DNA from: Draconibacterium sp.
GTDB lineage: Bacteria; Bacteroidota; Bacteroidia; Bacteroidales; Prolixibacteraceae
Assembly (NCBI GenBank): GCA_030595485.1
Contig: JAUVDE010000057.1
Span: 1-12,839 of the forward strand
Reading direction: 5' to 3'
DNA length: 12,839 bases
Positions 1-6,126 of this stretch are shown here, piece after piece. How positions within the stretch are numbered: the first letter of the stretch is position 1; each line of letters opens with the position of its first letter. Made by a program: the position numbers and the translations under genes. The notes under the pieces are model-generated. The model was given only the letters and a program-made list of their open reading frames with translations, ran no database searches and was not told where the DNA came from.

Positions 1-457
1 CAGCTCCTTTGCCAGTAACAATTGTTCCGGCTTGCTCTACAAATTTACCGGTAAGGATAGCACCTTTTAGCTCCTCTTCGAATCCAGGATAGCAAGTAGC
101 TTTTTTATCCTTTAAAATTCCAAGGTTTCCAAAAATTAAGGGTGCAGCACAAATCGCCCCCAGTGGTTTTCCTTTTTCATGAAAATTTAATATTTGTTGT
201 TTTAACTCATTGTGCATATTCAGATTCGTGGAGCCCGGCATTCCTCCCGGAAGTACAATCATATCTATTCCATCATAATCAACGCTATCGAATAAGGAAT
301 CGGCCATTACTTTAATATTGTGCGAACCGGTAACTACAAAGTTTCCCGAAACGGAAATAACATTTACTCTTAAATTGGCACGGCGAAGTACATCTATAAT
401 ACTTATCGCTTCAATTTCTTCAAATCCTTCAGCTAAATGAACTGCTATTTTTTTCAT
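1..457 (-). CDS. DJ-1/PfpI family protein (partial, C-terminus outside window)
   Basis: Reading the minus strand from ATG at 457 gives 152 open codons running off the window edge; the full family length is about 180-190 residues, so roughly 30 are missing. The protein begins MKKIAVHLAEGFEEIEAI and shows the DJ-1/YajL/PfpI fold landmarks: the acidic Glu at residue 16, the LPGGMPG loop at about 69-75, and the nucleophile-elbow AICAAP with Cys103, equivalent to Cys106 of human DJ-1 (AICAGP). Family members are cytosolic and are described as oxidative-stress chaperones or deglycase/glyoxalase-like enzymes; the exact activity here cannot be told. An in-frame ATG two codons upstream (463) is an alternative start. 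It lies downstream of the minus-strand sigma factor but is separated from it by a terminator, so it is probably transcribed alone from a promoter near 498-505. Confidence 0.9.
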   Translation of the reverse strand, partial: MKKIAVHLAEGFEEIEAISIIDVLRRANLRVNVISVSGNFVVTGSHNIKVMADSLFDSVDYDGIDMIVLPGGMPGSTNLNMHNELKQQILNFHEKGKPLGAICAAPLIFGNLGILKDKKATCYPGFEEELKGAILTGKFVEQAGTIVTGKGA

Positions 458-473
458 ACGCATAAATTTTGTT

Positions 474-487
474 CATGGTAAACCATG
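474..487. promoter_or_regulatory. Palindrome CATGGT-AA-ACCATG before the DJ-1-like gene
   Basis: A perfect inverted repeat with 6-base arms and a 2-base centre lies 17 bases upstream of the DJ-1-like start. A 10-base part of it (GTAAACCATG, 478-487) recurs inverted at 547-556 (CATGGTTTAC). On the minus strand a weak -7-like box TATTATTG lies at 505-498, which would place this palindrome at the start of the transcript. It could be a repressor site or a small hairpin in the leader. This is inferred from symmetry only. Confidence 0.35.
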
Positions 488-565
488 GAGGCACGCACAA
501 TAATACTTCTTTTTATTTAAAGCTATTGGAACGCTTCATTTTATATCATGGTTTACGCATAAAAT

Positions 566-596
566 AAAAAAGGTCTTCATTTTGAAGACCTTTTTT
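566..596 (-). terminator. Rho-independent terminator of the first sigma factor gene
   Basis: The stem GGTCTTCA (572-579) pairs perfectly with TGAAGACC (583-590) around a 3-base loop. It is flanked by six A on one side (566-571) and six T on the other (591-596), so it can act in both directions. On the minus strand it sits 23 bases after the sigma factor stop codon and ahead of the DJ-1-like gene, separating the two transcripts. Confidence 0.9.
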
Positions 597-618
597 AAAA
601 CTAATATTTTCTCTATTA

Positions 619-1128
619 TTAATTAACGGCATATTCGTGTAATGCTTTTTCTAATTTTTTTCGTGTAAAGAAAATGCGACTCTTAACTGTTCCTAGCGGT
701 AAACTTAATTCTTCTGCAATTTCTTTGTATTTATATCCTTCTAAAAACATAGTAAAAGGAACTTTGTACTCATCTTCTAAAGCATCAATGCTTTTATTTA
801 TTTCTTTCGAACTATAAAATGAGTCCGGTGCAGGATAAACTTTATCTTTCGAGAACATTAGGTGGAAATCGTTGTTCGAACCATCAAAAGTGTTCTTTGT
901 TTTTACGTTTCTGCGATAGTCGTTAATGAATGTATTTTTCATGATGGTGTAAATCCATGCCTTGAAATTTGTATTCTGCGTAAACTTATCGCGGTAGGTT
1001 AAAGCTTTAAGAAATGTTTCTTGTAAAAGGTCGTTAGCTCTCTCTGAATCAGAAGTTAAACTTAATGCGTAGTAGTGCAGTTTTTCACTTAATCCGAGAA
1101 GTGCGTTGTTAAATTGAATCTGAGTCAT
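619..1128 (-). CDS. ECF-type RNA polymerase sigma-70 factor
   Basis: A 169-residue cytosolic protein with the two domains of an extracytoplasmic-function sigma factor. Region sigma-2 covers about residues 12-75, with DLLQETFLKAL at 33-43 and the region 2.3/2.4 stretch FKAWIYTIMKNTFINDYRR at 55-73, which melts and reads the -10 element. Region sigma-4 covers about 110-163, with the helix-turn-helix YKEIAEELSLPLGTVKSRI at 134-152, which reads the -35 element. The roughly 30-residue linker between them is polar and low in complexity. It resembles the housekeeping-like ECF sigma found widely in Bacteroidota. No anti-sigma gene is adjacent: the DJ-1-like gene downstream is behind a terminator and the upstream neighbour is divergent. 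The ATG at 1128 lies about 20 bases after a good TAnnTTTG promoter, which supports this start. Confidence 0.93.
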   Translation of the reverse strand: MTQIQFNNALLGLSEKLHYYALSLTSDSERANDLLQETFLKALTYRDKFTQNTNFKAWIYTIMKNTFINDYRRNVKTKNTFDGSNNDFHLMFSKDKVYPAPDSFYSSKEINKSIDALEDEYKVPFTMFLEGYKYKEIAEELSLPLGTVKSRIFFTRKKLEKALHEYAVN

Positions 1129-1154
1129 GGCGTGTTATTTTTATTTTGTCTAAA

Positions 1155-1187
1155 CAAATGTAACCCATTCGGCACCCCAAAAGCAAA
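1155..1187 (-). promoter_or_regulatory. Bacteroidota-type promoter of the first sigma factor gene
   Basis: On the minus strand the sequence reads TTTG (1187-1184), 21 bases, then TACATTTG (1162-1155). This matches the TTTG / TAnnTTTG consensus for the -33 and -7 elements of the primary sigma factor in Bacteroidota. Transcription would start near 1148 and leave a leader of about 20 bases before the ATG at 1128. Confidence 0.65.
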
Positions 1188-1193
1188 TATATC

Positions 1194-1298
1194 CTGATAA
1201 ATATCAGTTGATATTTTCTATACGATATAAAGAATCTTTATAAGACCAACTGATGTTTTTTAAACAGATAATTGAACGCCCATGTTTAATGGGTGTTT
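1194..1298. promoter_or_regulatory. Cluster of inverted repeats in the divergent sigma/TonB-receptor intergenic region
   Basis: Between the two divergent start codons there are three symmetric elements. CTGATA-AA-TATCAG lies at 1194-1207. ATCAGTTG (1203-1210) pairs with CAACTGAT (1247-1254), sharing bases with the first. A stem of about 9 pairs with one G-T wobble, AACGCCCAT (1275-1283) with ATGGGTGTT (1289-1297), surrounds a 5-base loop. They sit upstream of both predicted promoters. Operator sites are one reading; a small structured RNA is another. No cobalamin-riboswitch-like sequence was recognised. Confidence 0.35.
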
Positions 1299-1346
1299 CG
1301 AATACTTAAACAAAAAATTAGAAAGTATTTTATTAGAATCTAATCG

Positions 1347-1354
1347 TATATTTG
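1347..1354 (+). promoter_or_regulatory. -7 promoter element TATATTTG of the TonB receptor gene
   Basis: TATATTTG matches the TAnnTTTG consensus exactly and is followed by GC, as is common in this phylum. No clear TTTG is found at the expected -33 distance, so the promoter may be weak or activator-dependent. The predicted start of transcription near 1361 leaves only a short leader and excludes starts much upstream of 1371. Confidence 0.5.
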
Positions 1355-1376
1355 CCGCTCGAAATTATATGTGATT

Positions 1377-3422
1377 ATGAAGTTTATAAACTTAAAACAG
1401 AATGCGCATGCAGTTTTAACGTTCAGAAAGTGGGGGAGAAAGAACTATTCTACATTCCTTACTTTGAAAAAGGCAATTGTTATTTCGGTTTTATCGGTAG
1501 TATATTTAATATCTACTCCGGTAATAGCAGCCGAAACACTACAAGACACTTCTGACGTTAAATTGCAATACGACCTTGATGAGATCGAGGTTAGTGCGCA
1601 AAGATCACCTGCCCTTTATTCGCAGGTGGCACGGATTATTTCCGTGATTGAGAGAAAAGAAATTGAGGCGGCACCGGCTCAGAGTGTTCAGGACTTGTTG
1701 GAGTACATTGCAGGAGTGGATGTGCGGCAACGTGGTACTGAAGGAGTACAAGCGGACGTAAGTGTTCGTGGAGGTACTTTCGACCAAACCCTGATTCTTC
1801 TAAATGGAATCAACATCACCGACCCTCAAACCGGCCATCACAATTTAAACCTTCCCGTTAGTCTAGCCCAAATTGAAAGAATTGAAATTCTTGAAGGACC
1901 TGCTGCTCGTGTGTATGGTCCCAATGCTTTTTCTGGGGCAATTAACATTGTAACCACACAAAACAAAGAAACTTCGCTTCAGGCAGTAGCCGTAGGAGGT
2001 AGTTTTGGCTTTTTTGATGGAAACCTTGCTGGTTCGTTTCAAACCGGTAAAGTAAATCACATGCTGGGCTTTAATGGAAAACGCTCGGATGGTTACATCA
2101 ACAACACCGATTTTAAAGAATTAAATGGTTTTTATTCGAATCAATTTGATTCAGAAAAGGGAACATTAAAGTTTCAGTTAGGATTGTCAGAAAAAGGATT
2201 TGGTGCCAATAGTTTTTACACCCCAAAGTATCCCAATCAGTACGAAGAAACCAAAACACTTTTTACATCAGTAAAATGGGAAGGTAGTGGCAAATTCCAT
2301 TTAACACCTACTGCTTATTACCGTCGACATCAAGATCGTTTTGAACTGTTTCGCGATAATCCGGCATCATGGTATAAAAACCACAATTATCATTTAACTA
2401 ATGTTTACGGAACCAACCTAAATTCGTGGATTAAATGGTTGGGTGGAAAAACGGCACTTGGAATTGAATACCGTTCGGAGAATATTTTGAGTAATGTGTT
2501 GGGTGAAGATTTAGATGAACCCAAAGATGTGCCAGGAGAGGATGCGCAGTTTACCAAATCCGATGTTAGAAATACAACATCGGTATTTCTAGAACATGCA
2601 GCCTATGTAAATAACTGGACGCTTACCGCCGGAATTATGAGTAATTATATATCGGGTAGCGATCTTGGAGTAAACGTTTTTCCTGGCATCGATGTAAGTT
2701 ATAATGTATCGGAAGTAGTAAAACTGTACTCCAGCTATAATACTTCATTGCGCATGCCAACTTTTACCGATTTATATTACGATGGCCCAACGAATATTGG
2801 AAATCCTGATTTGGATCCGGAGAAATCGGCTACACTGGAAGGTGGCTTCAAGCTAAATCAACCCTTTATGAAGGGGCACGCGGTGGTTTTTTATCGTCAA
2901 GGGAAAGATATTATCGATTGGGTGAAAAATGAAAACGACGATGTGTGGCAGCCACAAAATTTAACTGAAATAAATAATCTTGGAACAGAATTACAGCTTA
3001 GTTTTCATTTAAAGGAAAAGTTTAAACGAAACTTTCCAAACGTACAGTTGAGCTACCTATTCAATAATCTGGATAAAAAGGAAGCCGACTTTGTATCTAA
3101 CTACGTGCTCGATAATTTGAAGCACAAGTTTGTTGGTTCTGTGCATCAAACAATTCATAAAAACTTTGCCTTAAACATTAAGCTGGTGTACCAGGATAGA
3201 GAAGGTACTTATACTCAGTTTGAAGATAAAGTAGCTATTGGTGAAGTCGAATACGATCCATTTTTAACCTGCGATGCCAAGCTTTCATACAAAAACAAAG
3301 GAATCACCGTATTTGCTTCGGTAAATAATTTGTTCGATGTGGAATACAACGATATCGGAAATGTTGCTCAGCCTGGTATATGGATTAAAGCAGGGGTAGC
3401 TTATAAAATTGATTTTAAATAG
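1377..3422 (+). CDS. TonB-dependent outer-membrane receptor
   Basis: A 681-residue gated channel of the outer membrane that imports a scarce ligand (iron chelate, cobalamin or similar) using energy from TonB-ExbB-ExbD. The export signal is long: about 37 mostly basic and polar residues including FRKWGRKNYSTF, then the hydrophobic stretch AIVISVLSVVYLIS ending at PVIAAE. A TonB-box-like DEIEVSA follows. The plug domain spans about residues 70-190, with LLEYIAGVDVRQRG, VSVRGGTFDQTLILLNG and ARVYGPNAFSGAINIVT. The remainder is a 22-strand-type barrel rich in aromatic residues, ending in a strand close to GVAYKIDFK. The plug resembles BtuB/iron-complex receptors (COG4206-like) rather than SusC, because no carboxypeptidase-like N-terminal domain precedes it and no SusD partner follows; the ligand cannot be assigned. 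GTG at 1371 is an alternative start two codons upstream. A terminator follows, so it is monocistronic. Confidence 0.92.
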   Translation: MKFINLKQNAHAVLTFRKWGRKNYSTFLTLKKAIVISVLSVVYLISTPVIAAETLQDTSDVKLQYDLDEIEVSAQRSPALYSQVARIISVIERKEIEAAPAQSVQDLLEYIAGVDVRQRGTEGVQADVSVRGGTFDQTLILLNGINITDPQTGHHNLNLPVSLAQIERIEILEGPAARVYGPNAFSGAINIVTTQNKETSLQAVAVGGSFGFFDGNLAGSFQTGKVNHMLGFNGKRSDGYINNTDFKELNGFYSNQFDSEKGTLKFQLGLSEKGFGANSFYTPKYPNQYEETKTLFTSVKWEGSGKFHLTPTAYYRRHQDRFELFRDNPASWYKNHNYHLTNVYGTNLNSWIKWLGGKTALGIEYRSENILSNVLGEDLDEPKDVPGEDAQFTKSDVRNTTSVFLEHAAYVNNWTLTAGIMSNYISGSDLGVNVFPGIDVSYNVSEVVKLYSSYNTSLRMPTFTDLYYDGPTNIGNPDLDPEKSATLEGGFKLNQPFMKGHAVVFYRQGKDIIDWVKNENDDVWQPQNLTEINNLGTELQLSFHLKEKFKRNFPNVQLSYLFNNLDKKEADFVSNYVLDNLKHKFVGSVHQTIHKNFALNIKLVYQDREGTYTQFEDKVAIGEVEYDPFLTCDAKLSYKNKGITVFASVNNLFDVEYNDIGNVAQPGIWIKAGVAYKIDFK

Positions 3423-3460
3423 TTTTAACGGTTTGATTTAATCGTTTCAAAATGAGTTAA

Positions 3461-3515
3461 ATAGGCAAGGAGATTGTTGCGAATAATAGTCTCCTTACCT
3501 ATAAGTTTTAATTTC
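3461..3515 (+). terminator. Terminator after the TonB receptor gene
   Basis: ATAGGCAAGGAGA (3461-3473) pairs with TCTCCTTACCTAT (3490-3502): twelve base pairs with one C-A mismatch around a 16-base loop. An AAGTTTTAATTT tract follows. It lies about 40 bases after the receptor stop codon and ahead of the DUF5606 promoter. Confidence 0.7.
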
Positions 3516-3541
3516 GGGCTTTCTCAAATTCACAAAAATTG

Positions 3542-3549
3542 TATCTTCG
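3542..3549 (+). promoter_or_regulatory. -7 element TATCTTCG of the DUF5606 gene
   Basis: TATCTTCG differs from TAnnTTTG at one base and lies 18 bases before the ATG at 3568. A TTTC at 3520-3523 could serve as the -33 element. The short spacing predicts a leader of about a dozen bases. Confidence 0.45.
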
Positions 3550-3567
3550 CCAAAAATTAGAATAGTC

Positions 3568-4008
3568 ATGTTAAAAGGGATATTATCAATTTCAGGACAC
3601 TCGGGACTTTTTAAGTTAGTTGCCGAAAGTAAAAATAGTATTATTGTAGAATCGTTGGATACCCAAAAACGTATGCCGGTTCATTCTTCGGCTAAAGTTT
3701 CTGCACTAGAAGATATAGCAATTTATACCTATGAAGGAGATACTCCTTTAAAAGATATTTTCAAAGCCATTTCAGACAAAGAAGAGGGTGGAGCAGCACT
3801 TACACCAAAATCTTCGGGTAAAGAATTAAAAGCCTATTTCAGTGAAGTAGTGCCAGAGTATGATGATGACCGGGTTTATGTTTCAGACATTAAAAAAGTA
3901 TTGATGTGGTATAACGCGCTTCAGAAGAAAGAACTTTTGGATTTTTCGGAAGTGGAAGAAACTGAGGAAGTGAACAATACCGAAGACACCAAAGATTCAG
4001 AAGAATAA
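3568..4008 (+). CDS. DUF5606 domain-containing protein
   Basis: A 146-residue, probably cytosolic protein with no signal peptide or membrane segment. It begins MLKGILSISGHSGLFKLV, followed by IIVESLDTQKRMPV and an SALEDIAIYTYEGDTPL segment, the pattern of DUF5606, a small conserved family of Bacteroidota without a known function. The C-terminal half, with LKAYFSEVVPEYDDDRVYVSDIKKV at about residues 90-114 and MWYNALQ just after, is the second conserved block often listed as its own domain (DUF6852). The last 20 or so residues are a strongly acidic tail (EVEETEEVNN...SEE), likely disordered. The start is supported by the -7 element just upstream. The stop is only six bases from the stop of the convergent exonuclease gene. 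Function is unknown; conservation across the phylum suggests a basic cellular role. Confidence 0.88.
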   Translation: MLKGILSISGHSGLFKLVAESKNSIIVESLDTQKRMPVHSSAKVSALEDIAIYTYEGDTPLKDIFKAISDKEEGGAALTPKSSGKELKAYFSEVVPEYDDDRVYVSDIKKVLMWYNALQKKELLDFSEVEETEEVNNTEDTKDSEE

Positions 4009-4014
4009 ATTGAT

Positions 4015-4554
4015 TTAGAAAAGCCGATAATTATTTATGGCTTTCGGATTTTGGAAGGATTCATTCTGTTTCAAAAGAATCTCAAAAAGTTTAACAGTGG
4101 CAAGTGCATCGCCAGCGGCGCGATGCCTGCCATTTATTTCAATCCCCAAATCAGAACATATCTTTCCCAGCGAATACGAATTGTGACCAGGCAGTAACTT
4201 TCTTGCCAATTTAACGGTGCACATTGTTTTTCTATCGTAATTAAAGCCAAGTTTGTTGTATTCTTCTTGCATGAACTTATAGTCGAAATTTGCATTGTGC
4301 GCCACAAAAGTTCGTCCTTGTGTCATTTCAACAAGAGTTTTTGCAACCTCGTAAAATTTTGGAGCATTCTTAACCATTTCATTATTTATCCCTGTTAATT
4401 CAGTAATAAAATATGGAATATCTATTTCAGGATTAATAAGTGTTGAATATGAGCTAGTTACTTCCTGTCCGTTGTGTTGATACAAAGCAACTTCTGTTAT
4501 TTTGCCGAATTTATAGCTCTGTCCTGTGGTTTCAATGTCGATTATAGCAAACAA
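4015..4554 (-). CDS. DnaQ-like DEDDh 3'-5' exonuclease
   Basis: A 179-residue cytosolic nuclease of the DNA polymerase III epsilon/RNase T superfamily, which removes nucleotides from 3' ends with two metal ions. All five catalytic residues are present: Asp6 and Glu8 in the Exo I motif DIETTG, Asp91 in Exo II (FVAHNANFD), and His144 and Asp149 in Exo III (GRHRAAGDA). The protein stops about 20 residues after the domain. Relatives in Bacteroidota, as I recall, often carry a GIY-YIG (UvrC/Cho-like) nuclease domain after this exonuclease; it is absent here and no frameshifted remnant follows, because the next gene (DUF5606, convergent) ends six bases away. Its role may be proofreading, repair or RNA processing; the true replicative epsilon subunit cannot be identified from sequence alone. 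Confidence 0.9.
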   Translation of the reverse strand: MFAIIDIETTGQSYKFGKITEVALYQHNGQEVTSSYSTLINPEIDIPYFITELTGINNEMVKNAPKFYEVAKTLVEMTQGRTFVAHNANFDYKFMQEEYNKLGFNYDRKTMCTVKLARKLLPGHNSYSLGKICSDLGIEINGRHRAAGDALATVKLFEILLKQNESFQNPKAINNYRLF

Positions 4555-4580
4555 AATATTTTTTTATTTGATTTTGTATT

Positions 4581-4674
4581 ATTTAAATGTTTAAATTTGT
4601 TAATAAATGACGCAATAAATAAAACTATTCGCAATAAAAGATGTTTTGTTAGGTGAAAATTAATTTTTAAATTG
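4581..4674 (+). promoter_or_regulatory. Divergent exonuclease/ompA promoter region
   Basis: The 158-base gap between the divergent starts is very AT-rich. It holds a palindrome ATTTAAA-TG-TTTAAAT (4581-4596) and a direct repeat CGCAATAAA at 4611-4619 and 4630-4638 (19-base period). A candidate ompA promoter follows: TTTG at 4645-4648 and TTAAATTG at 4667-4674, an imperfect -7 match. Transcription from there would give a leader of about 30 bases before the ATG at 4713. The repeats could bind an activator, but this is inferred from pattern only. Confidence 0.35.
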
Positions 4675-4712
4675 CTCGAAGAATTCAATAAAAACAAAAT
4701 AAACGACACATT

Positions 4713-6026
4713 ATGAAAAAATTTACATTTCTTTTTTTGACGCTCAGCCTAATTATTGGTGCAGCTGTTGCTCAAAACGCTGATAATAAATGGGCTATTG
4801 GTTTAGGACCTGGTTTAGATAATAACCTTGAAAAATCAGAAAGCAATATTCTGGGCGATCTTTATTTAAGCCGCTACTTGAGTCCTTCATTTGATTTAAT
4901 GTTAGATAACAGAACTTCGTGGTGGGAAGACGGTGTTGAAATGAATAACACTTTGTTGAACCTACGTTATAAACTTAGTAACGGTTATATCTTCAAAGAA
5001 AATAGTGCTATTCAGCCTTACCTTGTTGGTGGTGTTGGTTATCTTTTGGATAATCAGGAAAGTGGTGTAAACTTCGATGGTGGTGCTGGTTTTAAAGTTC
5101 CAATTGGTGAAAAAACATCATTATTTGTTACCGGTACATATGTAAGCGGAATTGACGGAACAAGAAATGCTCCAGGTGGAAAGATTGACGTTAATGATGA
5201 TCGTATGCAAATTACCAGTATCATTGAATTTGGCTTAGGAAGTGCTAAAGATTCTGATGGTGACGGTGTAAAAGATAAAAAAGACGAATGCCCAGATACT
5301 CCTCCAGGAGTACAGGTTGACGAAAAAGGATGTCCGCTTGATCGTGATGGCGACGGAGTACCAGATTATAAAGATGATTGTCCGGATGAGGCAGGAAGTG
5401 CTGCATTGAATGGTTGTCCAGACAGAGACGGTGACGGAATTGCAGACAAAGATGATGAGTGCCCGGATGTACCAGGTTTAGCTAAATTTAATGGCTGTCC
5501 TGATACAGACGAAGATGGTGTTCCAGATCATAAAGATAAGTGTCCTGATACTCCAAAAGGATGTCCGGTTGATGCTGATGGTTGTCCACTTGATTCTGAC
5601 GGTGACGGTGTAATCGATTGTGAAGACAAATGTCCTCAAGTTAAAGGTCCTGCTAGCAATAATGGTTGTCCTGATTGGGAAACATTATCTATTCCTGCAA
5701 TTTATTTTGACTTGAACAAAGCAGTGCTTAGCGATGATGGAAAAGCTGAATTAGATAAATTGGCTGACCAGTTAATTGCAAGTAAAGAATTTGAATTAGT
5801 AGTTAGCGGTAACACTTGTAACGTAGGAACTGAAGAGTACAACATGGGACTTTCAGAAAAACGTGCACAGGCTGTTGTAAAATACTTACTTTCAAAAGGA
5901 GTAAACAATGCATCAGTTGGTTCGAATAACTATGGTGAAACAAAACCTGCTGTTGAAAATAGCTCAAGAGATAATAGGAAGTTAAATCGTAGAGCTGAAT
6001 TCGAAGTTGCTAAAGTTCGTAAATAA
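4713..6026 (+). CDS. OmpA family outer-membrane protein with TSP type-3 repeats
   Basis: A 437-residue envelope protein that links the outer membrane to the cell wall. The signal peptide MKKFTFLFLTLSLIIGAAVA is cleaved before Gln21. Residues about 22-176 form a small beta-barrel. Residues about 180-320 hold five thrombospondin type-3 repeats with calcium-binding DxDGDGVxDxxDxCP motifs and paired cysteines. Residues about 326-437 are the OmpA/MotB peptidoglycan-binding domain, with IYFDLNKAVL, YNMGLSEKRAQAVVKYL and the closing RKLNRRAEFEV. The usual GxTDxxG motif reads GNTCNVG: Cys369 replaces the aspartate that contacts diaminopimelate in studied OmpA proteins, while the later Arg is kept. 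Cys284 and Cys303 are extra compared with the two-per-repeat pattern. Such proteins are usually abundant; the isolated position with its own terminator fits that. Confidence 0.95.
   Translation: MKKFTFLFLTLSLIIGAAVAQNADNKWAIGLGPGLDNNLEKSESNILGDLYLSRYLSPSFDLMLDNRTSWWEDGVEMNNTLLNLRYKLSNGYIFKENSAIQPYLVGGVGYLLDNQESGVNFDGGAGFKVPIGEKTSLFVTGTYVSGIDGTRNAPGGKIDVNDDRMQITSIIEFGLGSAKDSDGDGVKDKKDECPDTPPGVQVDEKGCPLDRDGDGVPDYKDDCPDEAGSAALNGCPDRDGDGIADKDDECPDVPGLAKFNGCPDTDEDGVPDHKDKCPDTPKGCPVDADGCPLDSDGDGVIDCEDKCPQVKGPASNNGCPDWETLSIPAIYFDLNKAVLSDDGKAELDKLADQLIASKEFELVVSGNTCNVGTEEYNMGLSEKRAQAVVKYLLSKGVNNASVGSNNYGETKPAVENSSRDNRKLNRRAEFEVAKVRK
5250..5672 (+). repeat. Five tandem thrombospondin type-3 repeats within the OmpA gene
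   Basis: Five in-frame units of 27-29 codons begin at about codons 180, 209, 237, 264 and 293. Each has an Asp-rich loop (such as DSDGDGVKD) followed by a CP pair. Units 1 and 4 carry the longer 'CPDTP...VD...GCP' form and units 2, 3 and 5 the shorter 'CP...NGCP' form. Repeats of this type bind calcium and form a stiff rod between barrel and cell-wall domain. Confidence 0.9.
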
Positions 6027-6046
6027 GCAATAATTAAATATTTTAG

Positions 6047-6076
6047 AAAAGCTCTGTCGTAAGGCAGGGCTTTTTT
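6047..6076 (+). terminator. Terminator after the OmpA gene
   Basis: AAAAGCTCTG (6047-6056) pairs with CAGGGCTTTT (6065-6074) with one G-U wobble. The stem can extend by U-G and C-G pairs to a GUAA loop (6059-6062) of the stable GNRA class. The run of six T starts at 6071. It lies about 20 bases after the stop codon. Confidence 0.92.
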
Positions 6077-6097
6077 ATTTTATAGCAAGTAATGTAT

Positions 6098-6105
6098 TAT
6101 ATTTG
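6098..6105 (+). promoter_or_regulatory. -7 promoter element TATATTTG of argS
   Basis: TATATTTG followed by GC is a perfect TAnnTTTG match, 21 bases upstream of the argS ATG. The -33 position falls in the T-rich tail of the ompA terminator (about 6073-6080), which has no exact TTTG. Confidence 0.6.
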
Positions 6106-6126
6106 CGCACCTAAAATTGGTTTATA

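Noticed and set aside
1129..1376. Possible cobalamin riboswitch before the TonB receptor
   Set aside because: No B12-box-like conserved core was seen, and the predicted transcript start leaves a leader of only about 15 bases.
1352..1555. 67-codon plus-strand frame overlapping the start of the TonB receptor gene
   Set aside because: It lies in a different frame over the receptor's signal-peptide region, has no recognisable motif, and would start inside the -7 promoter element.
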